From Ustilago trichophora (taxonomy: Eukaryota > Basidiomycota > Ustilaginomycetes > Ustilaginales > Ustilaginaceae), in contig OOIN01000007.1 of the NCBI GenBank assembly GCA_900323505.1, positions 62,001-126,000 of the forward strand: DNA of 64,000 nt. Direction: 5' to 3'. The position numbers were made by a program, and so were the translations under genes. The notes beneath the pieces were generated by a model. It had not been told where the DNA came from and did not search any database. It was given only the letters and a program-made list of their open reading frames with translations. The first letter of the stretch is position 1. The number at the start of each line of letters is the position of its first letter. Positions 48,147 to 58,193 of the stretch are shown here, piece by piece.

Positions 48147-50060
48147 TTAAAGGTTGGCAGTGAACTGGACACCCTTGTTGATGTTTCCGTTGAGGTCAAC
48201 AACGGCCTTCTTGATGAGCTCAGACTCGTAGTCGTTGAGCTTTCCGAGGGGCAAGATCTTCTCGACACCGTTGGGGCCAAGCTGGAGGGGGACCGAGAAG
48301 AAGGGGGTGTCGTTGCCGATGACGGCGGTGACCTCCTTGGCGCCGGCAGCGTCCGAGGTGAGGTCGACGTAGCCCATCTCTGGGTTGGCAAGAGCCTTGC
48401 CGGAAGCAGCCTCGAGAACAGCAATGGCGAAACGGGCACCGGCGTAAGCCATGGAAAGGGTGGCAGATCCAGCACCGTCCTTGGCCTTGACGACCTCGTC
48501 ACCACCGAACTGAATGCGGTTGGTGAGCTGCTCGATCTTGGCCTGGTCCACCGAGATGGGAGGCTGCGACTGGCTGATCAAGGGAACAATGGTGACACCA
48601 GAGTGACCACCGACAACGGGAATACGGTAGTTGAGCGACTCGGTGGGCTTGCCAGCGGCCTCGGCGATGAAGGTAGAGGCGCGAACAACATCGAGGGTGG
48701 TGACACCAAAGAGACGCTTGGGGTCGTAGACACCCTTCTTCTTGAGAACCTCGGCAACAATGGGGACAGTCGAGTTGACAGGGTTCGAGATGACAAGAAC
48801 AAATGCCTTGGGCGAGTGCTCGGCAATGCCGACAGCAATGTCACGGACGATACCGGCGTTGATCTGTGCGCGCGTTAAGCCATGAGTGGCGAGCAAGGCG
48901 GAAATTCACCGGCGACGAAGCGTTGGCACAAGGACACAATGTGCGATGCCGATTGCGATAGAAACGACGCAAAATCGAGTATCAGCGCCATGATTGTGTT
49001 TTGTTGGGTGTGCAGAACAAGGCCGAGCCAAATTTGCAGTCCGTGCAAAGATCAGCCGAGTAGTAAAATGAAGATGGAGAGACAATCGTCAGCAACTGCT
49101 TTCATAGCAACACAGCATCCATCTACCCCCTATCTCTTCAACAAGCCCATCGTCAAACATGGCCGCTGTGGCACTGCTGTCCGATGCTATCCTCTTGCCA
49201 GCATCAGAAGGTGCGGTCGCGCACCGCAGTTTTTGTGGGGTGTCAAAAGCAACAGATTTCCGAAAAAAATTGGAAGGTGATTCTGCTGCATTTGTGCCTC
49301 AGGCGCGTGTTGAGTGTGTGCGTGTGTGTGTGCGCGGTACGCTTGGACCAACAATTTGCAATGGAACCCCCAAAATCGGAAAAGGCGTAGCAGCACTCGC
49401 CGACTGTATCGATTTGGCAGGTGCGAATCATCGCCGGCTAGAGCGACGACAGCGCTGCCTAGCGCGGTGCAAGCACAGCATCGTCGACACCGCGGCCTTT
49501 ACTGCGACGAGACTAGGCACGAGCTCCCACGGTGACTGTGACTGGTGGGGCCAGACAAAATCGCAGGGCTCGGAGAGCGGAATGAGACGAGTTCATGTGG
49601 ATGTTGGTACTGTACTTACGTTGAAAAGGTCGTCACGGGTCATACCAGGCTTACGGGGAACGCCGGCGGGGATGACAACAATGTCGGCGTTCTTGAGGGC
49701 CTTTCCGAGACCACCGTCGGCGGGGAGGTAGCCGGTCACGACCGAGGGGGTGTTGATGTGAGAGAGATCGGCAGCGACACCGGGAGCGTTGACGCTGTGA
49801 AAAGAGAAAAGCCAGGATCAGAGGGAGGACGAAAAGACTGTCAGCTCAAGTCCATTTCGACGTCGTAGCGATCTTTATGCTGAATCGTGGCACTGCACGT
49901 TCAGAAAGTGCGACAGATACCATGCCAAGTCATGTGGAACAGGGTAAAGTACTCACACATCGTAGAGAGCGAGGTCGGTAACGAGGGACGACTGCTTGAG
50001 GAGAAGCGAGAGGGGCTGGCCGATACCACCAGCGGCGCCGATAACAGTAGCCTTGACCAT
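48147..50060 (-). CDS. NAD malate dehydrogenase, 3 exons
   Basis: Exons: 50060-49957, 49794-49620 and 48863-48147; 332 codons, 331 residues, all junctions GT..AG. The protein begins [22 protein letters not shown], with the NAD-binding Gly motif at residues 8-14. Then come [46 protein letters not shown] with the substrate-binding Arg, [21 protein letters not shown], and the active-site His in [15 protein letters not shown]. The sequence belongs to the mitochondrial-type MDH family. It starts directly at the Rossmann fold: no targeting presequence and no peroxisomal SKL end (it ends QFTANL), so a cytosolic form is likely (inference). The second intron is 756 bp, much longer than others here. 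Divergent from the H15 gene. Confidence 0.93.
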
Positions 50061-50195
50061 TGTTGCAAGTGTGTGGGTATGTGATGTGGGATACGGGGGA
50101 AGGAAGAGAAGAGAAGGTATGATGATGGAGAGGAAGAGAAGAAAGGATACTTGACTTGACCGGAAGAGCAACAAGAAGGTCGACCGAGGCTGAAA

Positions 50196-50220
50196 GTACT
50201 GTACTGTACTATACAGTACA
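50196..50220. repeat. GTACTGTAC array near the MDH start
   Basis: Two to three CTGTA-type units followed by an inverted TACAG unit; 25 bp, about 136 bp upstream of the MDH ATG. Member of the GTAC/TACAG array family. Confidence 0.85.
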
Positions 50221-50751
50221 CAATACAGAGTGGATCAGTGCGCGCGGATGCAGCTCGAGCCTGTGCAACTCCACAAGCTCAGACTCGGGCGAATGTATTG
50301 TTGAAAGAGCAACACTGCGCTGGGCTGTAGGATGTGCAAACACCATAATTCCCAATGCATGGAGAGATCCGCATTTCACACTTCACCCTGACACCATCTG
50401 GCTCCGATGCTACAGTCGCCATAGCTTTAGTCTCGATCCTTTCTCCTCACCGCTCGGTAAGCCGATTGTGGGGAGGAAGCATACAGGACAGTATCCTGAG
50501 TCGGGCGAGGCTTCCCCGGGCTTGACCGGATTCACGCGCACGCTCCTTTCCGTCGTTGAGCTCGGAAAGGCATCGCGTCATTTCCACGGCGGCCCTTTCC
50601 GGAGCAAAGTCCCAGGTCGGAAATCGCGCACACATAAAGGTGTTAGGCCGCTTATCTAACTCACAATCCATTTTTTCATATTTTCGTTGGATGAGATGTT
50701 AGGAAAGGCTTAACACTGAAAGCCCAAAAAATAATTCGAGGTGCGCGACGA

Positions 50752-50783
50752 GGATGGATGGATGGATGGATGGATGGATGGAT
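50752..50783. repeat. GGAT tetranucleotide microsatellite
   Basis: About eight tandem GGAT units in the divergent spacer, 260-290 bp upstream of the H15-protein ATG. Confidence 0.9.
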
Positions 50784-51043
50784 TTGAGATGATTTGGATT
50801 GCATGTCGCGATGAAGTGAGTTGCTCAGCTCAAACGACGCTGAATGCGCTTGGCAGTGTCAAGTAGAGTACAGTGCAGTGCGGTGCCGACGCGTTACAGT
50901 TTCATGGACCAGGTCACACCACCACCAAACCTGAATTTTCCAAGCATCGTGCAAAACTGTATTCACCATCATCAACGAACGATACAGTGTGGCCCTCCAG
51001 ACATAGAGTCGAGCGGCTGGCTCGCATCTCTTCTCAGCCCGTC

Positions 51044-54000
51044 ATGACCGCGGCCACCGCGCCCTCTCCATCGCCAGCACCATCCGCACCACCACTTGCA
51101 CGTACCACATCCCGACAATCGCCCGTCGACGCGATCCATGTCGCTTCCGATGCTTCGACGCGTCGCCACGATGCATCCACCTCAGCATCACCTCCAAAGG
51201 TGACACCTAGCCCCTCCTATGCCGCTAGCAACCTAGGCACACTGGCAAAGCCCATCGATCTTGCTTCACCGCCAGCATCACCAACATTAGCTGCCGGCAC
51301 CGCGCCCGATATCGTCGCATCCAGCTCGACGCGTCCTCTGCACCAACCATCGCCAGCGGCAACAACATCAGCAACATCAGCCGGTGCCAGTACAGCAGCA
51401 GCAGCACAGTCGCAGGCCAACAATGCCACGCCTTCTGCTTCTACATCTACATCTACAGCGGTGTCGCGCAAACCTTTTGCGAGCACGCTGGCAACGCCAA
51501 GTAGACTGCTGCCTCCTACACCTCTAGGCAGTGTAGCCGACCGAGCTGCTGCTTCGCCGTCTACTGCTGGTTCCACGCCGTCCAAGACAGTACATCTACC
51601 TGCGCCATATAAAGCTCCCAGGCTAGCGCAGAGTGGAGCTTCCGAGTCCTTTGCTACCGCTTATCCGACGCAAGAGACACGTCAAAAGTATGCTTCGCCA
51701 GCTAAACCCCTTCCCACTGCTTCCGGCGCCACTCCGTCTCACAAGCGTTCATGGCAGTCGTCTGGTTCTGTCGATCTCTCCAACAAGAAGTTCCGCCCCA
51801 CTGGTGCAAGCGTCGCGACTCCGGCAGCGTCGTCATCATCCAACACCTTTGCCGCATCCGCCACTTCGGCCTCGCCATCTCCTTTTGCCTCGACAGCACT
51901 TCCTGCTGCGAGAGCGAGCTCGTCCGCCGCAGCGTCTCGTCCACTTGCATCGGCTCCACTGACGTCGCGACCGCTTTCGGCAGCACCGACGACAGGCCGG
52001 GCGGCCAACATCTCTTCTGGCATCACTGTCACCAACATTCCCAAACCTGGCAGCTCGCTCTCCAACCAAGCAGGCGTAGGGCCGCTCAACTTGATACCCG
52101 CGATTTCCGGAACGCAACTGCCTGCATCCACCAGGGATGAGTACCTCTCGTTGCTCCAAAAGTCGGAGCTTATTGATCTAGTCAAACAGCTCGAGAGGCA
52201 GCTCAACGATCTCGTCGCAGCACCCACCGGCTCGTCCACGCTCTATCGACAAGCGCGTATCTATCCCAACCAGATCCACACACAGATTGACAGACTCAGA
52301 GCACGCCAACGTATCGAGACGTCCAGACCACCCTCGACTTCCGACTTGAGTCTCAAAGATGTCTATTCGCTGCTCAATGCGAGTGCTTCGACTTCCAATC
52401 CCACTACCTACACGCGTACAGCTGGTCCCGTACCACGCGCTACCACGTCAGCATCCTTGACTGGTAGACCCACACCTCCTTCGTCTTCAACACCTCGACG
52501 ACCTGTTACATCAACCCCAGCTGCCGCCACGACGACAGGTGCAGCCCGTGGCGCCGCTGCTGGCGGAACTGCCGCACAGAAGCAGACGGGCACCGCTCAA
52601 AACGCATCCCTTACCAGCCTGATCAATTCCATCAATGCGATGGTCCGTCAGCAAGCTCAGCCAGCGCGTGGACCCAACGGCGCGCCGCTTCCACCAGCAC
52701 AAACGCCCTCTATCGCTCCAGCTGCTCGCGCGGCGCCTGTGACAACGGCAAAGGCTCGGTCAGCAGGCGGCTCGGCGCCGACACTCTCACCCGCCGCATT
52801 ACGAAGCATCGTCGGAGATGGGCCGATGCCTTCTAACGCTGCTTTGGCTGCTGCTATCGCGGCTCACTTTGGCGGCAGTCTCCCTGGCAACAAAGCGACA
52901 GCACCGCGTCCTACTTCCTCGGCTTCACCGTCCGTTCCTGCGACGGCGGCAACCTCAGCCACGCGTATGGCCAACGCTGCCAGAGCCGCAACCGATCGCA
53001 GCGACCAAGCAGCCACAGCCGCAGCCAACCGCACACCGGCCGCCGCTGCATCCCTCTCGGGTCCAGGCAAGGACATCTCGGACAAGATTGCCGCCATTCT
53101 CGGTTCCTCTTCATCTTCCCAGACCACCATGCTGGGTCCTCAGGGTCTTCCACTCGCTCCTGCTGCTCCTGCTCCGGGCGGATCTGGTCCTTTGCCTATC
53201 GGAAATATCGCCGCCATGCTGTCCAATTTTGCGGGTCAGCCCAACACGTCGAGCCCCTTGGCTGGTGCCACCAACGCTGGCACTAGAACCGGCACACCAG
53301 CAGCTGAAGGTCAAGACAATGCCCTTTCGAGTCTGCTACAGCACTTTGAGGAAGCCAAGAGGAGATTGCCGTCGCAGGCAGCAGCGTCACCAGCCCCAAT
53401 TGCCTCGCCAGCATCTTCCAGCACCACTGCAGTACAGGATCCAATTGCGATCCTCACGGGCGCCAGCGCCAATCCAGTTTTCACACCGACATACCCAGCT
53501 GGCACAGGTGCATCCACTTCTCCTGATATAGCTTCCAACCGCGAGTCATCGTGGTCGCCGGATCCAGAGCCTGTCATTGTCCAAGGACCTCTGGGCACCA
53601 GCACGCTACCGTCGTACGAGGACATGATTGTCGAGGGTTTACGCGTCATGAGAGAAGCTCCACCACGCACGCTCTTCAATTGGATGCAGGTCACCTATCC
53701 GCTCACCAAAAAGTTCCGCCCTTCCGCGCATCAAGCGCTGCAGAAGGCGTTCAAACGCGGCAGGCTGCTCAAGACTGGGAGCATGTACCGTATCAATCCC
53801 TCTTGGTCGGATCCCGGCGAGTCGAGAAAGCCGACGCGCAGGCCACAGGTGGGCAGAGATCATCCCATGGTCACGCCTGGTCTCAACGGCGAGGTGCTGG
53901 CCGTCAGCCCGCTCAAGGACAGCCAAGCGTATCGCAACGTGGCCGATTCAGGCATCCGTACAATGGGCAAAGGTACGCGTCCTGGGCCTCGACCGTACGG

Positions 54001-55741
54001 GCAACCAGGTGCAGCGCCTCTGGCCAATCCAGCCAGCAGCATCTTCCAAAATGGCTCGGCAGCATCCATCATTCTCGAGTATCAGAAGCGCACTGGCAAG
54101 AAGCTCGACGCCGATTCGGTCAAGCAGCTCTACCAGCTTATCCGCGCAGGACCCAGCGACGGATCGGCGGAGGAGATGCTGGCGCACCTGCTCACACAGA
54201 CGGGCTATCACGACGAAGCTGCTACCGCCACCGCTGCCGCCGCCGCTCAAACCGCGGCTGCTGCCATGTCGGCGTCCATGCCAAGCTACGCTCGTCCGAG
54301 CACATCCATGCCAGCGATGGCGTCGGGAAGCTCGGCGCCATCGGCAGTGCTCGGACGATCAGGGGCTGCCGCTGCCGGTCAACGAAGGATGCCGACCACA
54401 CCTGTGGCCAAGGGTCCCACGTCTCTGCCACTGCCCACTACAAGCGAGCCTACGATGATGCAGCAACTGGCCAGCATGCTCAACGATCTTAGCTCGCCCA
54501 TCAACCCTGTACTTGCCAATTCGCTGCTGGGCCAGTTGAGCAGCAATGCAGCCGCTGCAGCTGCTGCCAGAGCAGCCAACATGCCAGGCATGACCTCAGG
54601 ACCACCGCTGCCTGCTGCACCCGCGCGTACCTTGGCACCTGTCCCCTCTGGATCTTCTTCGGCATCGTCGCAGCTCGCTTCGGCGCTGTCGAGTCTAACA
54701 AGTCAAACGCCTCAGCAGGATCTGGATTCTGCCGTATCCGAGACACTGGCCGCCGCGCTGCAGCAGATCGGAGCTGCTCCGACCGCAGCCGCAGCCACCG
54801 CTTCGGAAGATGTTCCGATGGAGTCGGTGTCAACAGAAGCATCTGCATCCAAAGCCGTGGAAGCCAGCGGAGAGAGCGCCCAGGAGGGCGTCGCGGCTAG
54901 CGAATCGGGCGATGCTGCCGAAGAAGGTATTGATCTTGCCGAGTACGAGGATGCGATCCGAGCCCTCACCTCTGCCTTCGGAAATCCCAACGCAGCCGAA
55001 GAGGACGGCGACTCGGAAGAGTCGGACGTTGAGGCCGACGAGCGAGCGATTGCGGCAGCCGAAGCAGAGCCCGACTCGATCGAAGAGGACGTACGCCAGG
55101 CAGAGGAAGCGGCTCAACAAGGCGACAATGTGGGCACTGCTCAGGAAGCACAGACGCATTCCGCAGAAGATGACAAGCGCCATGAAGAGGCGGACGAAGG
55201 CGAAGAAGAAGAAGAAGAAGAAGAGGAGGAGGAGGAGGAGGACGGAGGAGACGCAGAGCAAATGGACCTGTCTGCAGTTCTGCGCCAGCTCACTGCATCG
55301 TTGCAAGCTCATCAAGAAGGCCCTTCGGAGGCTCATGGCGAGAATGCTAGCACAGATCAAGATGTCGAAGCGTCAACAGTCACTGAGAGGCATGAAGACG
55401 GGGAGCGGCCTGGCTCTATAGAGAAATCTGATGCCGACAACTCAAAGACCAACAAGGAGGTGCCTAACAAGATTGATTCAATGGACGTTGACCAGGCCGC
55501 CGAGGAGCCACAGGACACTCAAGCTGAAAGCACCGAGGCTTGTCAGGGCGAAGCTAGTCAAGAGGCATCAGAGAATGCAGAAGGCGGAGCTGGTTCTGAA
55601 GACGCAGCGTCGTTGCAAGCTCAGTTGGAAGCGCTTGTGGCCAGCCTAGCCGCCAATGCAGGCAATGCCGAGGACGACGACGAGGACGAGGATGAGGATG
55701 GCGAAGAAGACGACGACGAGGATGAAGAGGAAGCCAATTAG
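51044..55741 (+). CDS. Large low-complexity protein with one H1/H5-like winged-helix domain
   Basis: This 1565-residue protein starts at ATG 51044 (MTAATAPSPSPAPSAP); the open frame continues upstream without an ATG. The first half is Ala/Ser/Pro/Thr-rich and disordered, with a short ordered segment TRDEYLSLLQKSELIDLVKQLERQLNDLV (about 365-395). At about residues 855-925 is LPSYEDMIVEGLRVMREAPPRTLFNWMQVTYPLTKKFRPSAHQALQKAFKRGRLLKTGSMYRI. That has the size and pattern of a linker-histone H15 globular domain (helix, PP-x-F-x-WMQ-YP, F+ALQKAxKRGxLxxxGxxYRI). Downstream are more Ala-rich tracts and a long acidic Glu/Asp tail (about 1385-1565), including an uninterrupted Glu run. It is not a canonical histone H1, which is short and Lys-rich. 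A chromatin-associated role is inferred from the domain only. Confidence 0.8.
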   Translation: MTAATAPSPSPAPSAPPLARTTSRQSPVDAIHVASDASTRRHDASTSASPPKVTPSPSYAASNLGTLAKPIDLASPPASPTLAAGTAPDIVASSSTRPLHQPSPAATTSATSAGASTAAAAQSQANNATPSASTSTSTAVSRKPFASTLATPSRLLPPTPLGSVADRAAASPSTAGSTPSKTVHLPAPYKAPRLAQSGASESFATAYPTQETRQKYASPAKPLPTASGATPSHKRSWQSSGSVDLSNKKFRPTGASVATPAASSSSNTFAASATSASPSPFASTALPAARASSSAAASRPLASAPLTSRPLSAAPTTGRAANISSGITVTNIPKPGSSLSNQAGVGPLNLIPAISGTQLPASTRDEYLSLLQKSELIDLVKQLERQLNDLVAAPTGSSTLYRQARIYPNQIHTQIDRLRARQRIETSRPPSTSDLSLKDVYSLLNASASTSNPTTYTRTAGPVPRATTSASLTGRPTPPSSSTPRRPVTSTPAAATTTGAARGAAAGGTAAQKQTGTAQNASLTSLINSINAMVRQQAQPARGPNGAPLPPAQTPSIAPAARAAPVTTAKARSAGGSAPTLSPAALRSIVGDGPMPSNAALAAAIAAHFGGSLPGNKATAPRPTSSASPSVPATAATSATRMANAARAATDRSDQAATAAANRTPAAAASLSGPGKDISDKIAAILGSSSSSQTTMLGPQGLPLAPAAPAPGGSGPLPIGNIAAMLSNFAGQPNTSSPLAGATNAGTRTGTPAAEGQDNALSSLLQHFEEAKRRLPSQAAASPAPIASPASSSTTAVQDPIAILTGASANPVFTPTYPAGTGASTSPDIASNRESSWSPDPEPVIVQGPLGTSTLPSYEDMIVEGLRVMREAPPRTLFNWMQVTYPLTKKFRPSAHQALQKAFKRGRLLKTGSMYRINPSWSDPGESRKPTRRPQVGRDHPMVTPGLNGEVLAVSPLKDSQAYRNVADSGIRTMGKGTRPGPRPYGQPGAAPLANPASSIFQNGSAASIILEYQKRTGKKLDADSVKQLYQLIRAGPSDGSAEEMLAHLLTQTGYHDEAATATAAAAAQTAAAAMSASMPSYARPSTSMPAMASGSSAPSAVLGRSGAAAAGQRRMPTTPVAKGPTSLPLPTTSEPTMMQQLASMLNDLSSPINPVLANSLLGQLSSNAAAAAAARAANMPGMTSGPPLPAAPARTLAPVPSGSSSASSQLASALSSLTSQTPQQDLDSAVSETLAAALQQIGAAPTAAAATASEDVPMESVSTEASASKAVEASGESAQEGVAASESGDAAEEGIDLAEYEDAIRALTSAFGNPNAAEEDGDSEESDVEADERAIAAAEAEPDSIEEDVRQAEEAAQQGDNVGTAQEAQTHSAEDDKRHEEADEGEEEEEEEEEEEEEDGGDAEQMDLSAVLRQLTASLQAHQEGPSEAHGENASTDQDVEASTVTERHEDGERPGSIEKSDADNSKTNKEVPNKIDSMDVDQAAEEPQDTQAESTEACQGEASQEASENAEGGAGSEDAASLQAQLEALVASLAANAGNAEDDDEDEDEDGEEDDDEDEEEAN

Positions 55742-56058
55742 TAGAAGATGGCCGGAGACGGTGGAGAAGCCAATTGACCGAGCCATGGAACTGGGAAGAT
55801 TGTGCATCATGACGCACTGATGCGCCAAACAGCGAGCGGCAGTCAAGTGGCACTGTATCTCGGTTATGCTGTACTTGTAAGGTCAGACTGTATCACGCCT
55901 ATGGAATGGCATTGTAATTGTACCGAGAAGACAGCTTGTATGAGGCTGAATTGACCGAGATGAGGACGAAGAAAAGAGCAGGAATCTTGCATCTGCTTGG
56001 CGCCATGTGAGGGACACAGATCCATGTGGTCGAAGCTGCCAAAGCAGCTAGGAACCGC

Positions 56059-56082
56059 GTACTGTACAGTACTGTACTGTAC
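56059..56082. repeat. GTACTGTAC array
   Basis: Alternating CTGTA and TACAG units joined by GTAC and AGTACT; 24 bp, in the long spacer downstream of the H15 gene. Member of the GTAC/TACAG array family. Confidence 0.85.
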
Positions 56083-57927
56083 AATTTACAAGCACTGACT
56101 CTGCTGTCCAAGCAAGTTAAGGAACGGAAGAAGTTTTGAGGGTTGGCTGTGCGGCGTGTGTTCGGTAGAGACACAATCGGAAAGGTGTTGTTTCGTGATT
56201 CGCGAATGGACAAGGTGTAGATTCGGTGACGTCACGCTATCGATGGCAAGGAAAGGGTGCTACTCTATATGGAATGATTGTTCTTTTTTTTTTTTCTCTT
56301 TGAGAAGCGAGGGTGAGGACCCTCTTTCATCTGCAAGATGCAGGGATGGGTCGATGTCGGCACCAGTGGTGCTGCAGCTGCATGTGTGCAGCAGATGTCG
56401 GCCTAGGCGGCGACGGCGGCAAGTGTGAGTGCGTGATGTGTGTGCCAAGCATGATCCAACCATGCTTGTGCCATTTGAACAGAAGCGGTAAGCGGAGTCA
56501 ATCTTGTTGCCGCAGCCAACAATCATACAGTATAGTATTTCTACTCTGTATTTTTCATGTCGCAGTGCACGGTGTGCATACAGTGTTGCTTGCAGGTACA
56601 CCGCCTTCTGACGCCTAGTGACTGTGCCAACGATTCCAACGCTGAAAGAAACATGCTCAAGTCGTCAAAATCACCTTAATCTCTGAGAATGATCGGGTCC
56701 AGTGGTGTATATGTTCAACAGCTTGCGTAGGACAAGTGTGGCACTGAATCCTATCGTCGAGATGGAGCGGAGAATTCTGTTCTCGACTGTGACAGACATG
56801 CGCAGTGATGAGATCAGGCGGCCACAAATTTGATGCTCCGACGCCTTTGAACTGCGTCAGAATGGGATATGGTCAGTTTACTGTAAGGCAGAGACATGGA
56901 GCACATGAGCTGTGCCAATCCATTGGTAAAATCCAAACAAAATCCTTGTCGATCGAACAGACGACTAAGAAAGTTTTGTATTCCAGTGTGTACAGTTGAG
57001 AGACGACTGTTTCAAAGGCGTCAAAAGCCGGGTTCGGTTTGGATTTGGTTCAAGTTTGAAATTGCGCTGATGTACAATCTCGTCACTGCTGATCACCCGC
57101 CTCTTGCCTTGTTGGTAGGACAAAGGAGAAAAGAAAATCAACAATAAAAAAAATTGAAATTTGTTTCTCGACACCCACTCATCCAGGCGAAGCGTCAGTT
57201 GGCTGTCAATCTTATAATGCACTGTATTGTATCCTCAATTCTTCTCACAAACACTGACCATTCGCTGCCTGGCTCGAGCGTTTTTCAGTGGAAGATATGC
57301 AAGCAAATGCGCGATCGATGCTCGATGACAACGCTCTCCCAACTTGACACCACACCACAGCGCAGACCATCATCACCCTTTCCGATTCAATTTCCTGTCG
57401 CCTCATACATGTGCGTTGGCGTGTGGATGCATGGATCGCCCGCTGACCTAGCGTCGTCGTCTTGTCCGTGCTCTGTGCTCTGCTTCCATGGCTGATAGAT
57501 ACAGTAGCGCAATCACAAGGGTGCAAAAAAAGTCCCTTCTTCATGTGGTTAGGCTCTTGAATCGATTTCTCGCTGCACTTGCCCCTCTCTTCGATGTCCT
57601 CGTATCTCTCCTTTCTTCGGACTGCTTCGATGCTCCTCTGTGTATTGTAACCACAAAAAGTTTTTGCGTTCCATCCACAACTTTCGCCTTGCAAATGCTA
57701 ATCCGCAGTTTTGTATCAACGTTTTATGCACAACGACACAGAACATCCGCTTTTTGCATCCCAAAATCTTGTTTTCCTTTTGTGCGCACATGAGCCTTGT
57801 CTCCATTCGGGTCTGATGGCGCTTGCCATCGTGAACCTCATGCGCATCTGCAGCACACTGACCTATTCTCACCGCTGCTGCCGATGCCAAGCGTGAATAT
57901 GATCGATGCGTTGGCTTGCTTTCCATT

Positions 57928-57947
57928 CAGCCAGCCAGCCAGCCAGC
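57928..57947. repeat. CCAG tetranucleotide microsatellite
   Basis: Four to five CAGC/CCAG units about 250 bp upstream of the aldo-keto reductase ATG. Confidence 0.8.
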
Positions 57948-58193
57948 GCGGATTGCGCAGAGGCCAACTCTCGCTCTCTCCTCCTCCTCCTGCTGCTGCT
58001 GCCTCTGCTCCCACCTCTGTGTTCGCCCCTCCTCTGACGCCAAACCTCATTTGAGCCAGCACATTCCACAATCCTGCCAACTACTTAAACCTCGTCAAGC
58101 CACGACTGGCTCGCAACCTTCTTATCCCACCATCATCCCATATCAACCCCTCTCTTCTCTCTTCCAAACAACCCCCAAACAACATCGTTCATC

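Larger units (their letters stand above)
50061..51043. promoter_or_regulatory. Divergent intergenic region, MDH / H15 protein
   Basis: 983 bp between divergent ATGs. It contains the GTACTGTAC array at 50196-50220 (about 136 bp upstream of the MDH ATG) and a GGAT microsatellite at 50752-50783. No gene is supported. Confidence 0.5.
55742..58193. other. Long intergenic region
   Basis: 2.45 kb without a supported gene. It contains the GTACTGTAC array at 56059-56082, a T-run at 56283-56297, and a CCAG repeat at 57928-57947. The CT/CA-rich leader of the aldo-keto reductase lies just before 58194. Open frames of up to 150 codons lack family features. Confidence 0.5.

Noticed and set aside
48147..48896. 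Start of MDH at an in-frame ATG inside the intron ([11 protein letters not shown])
   Set aside because: It would drop the NAD-binding fold; the three-exon model with GT..AG junctions restores the complete enzyme.
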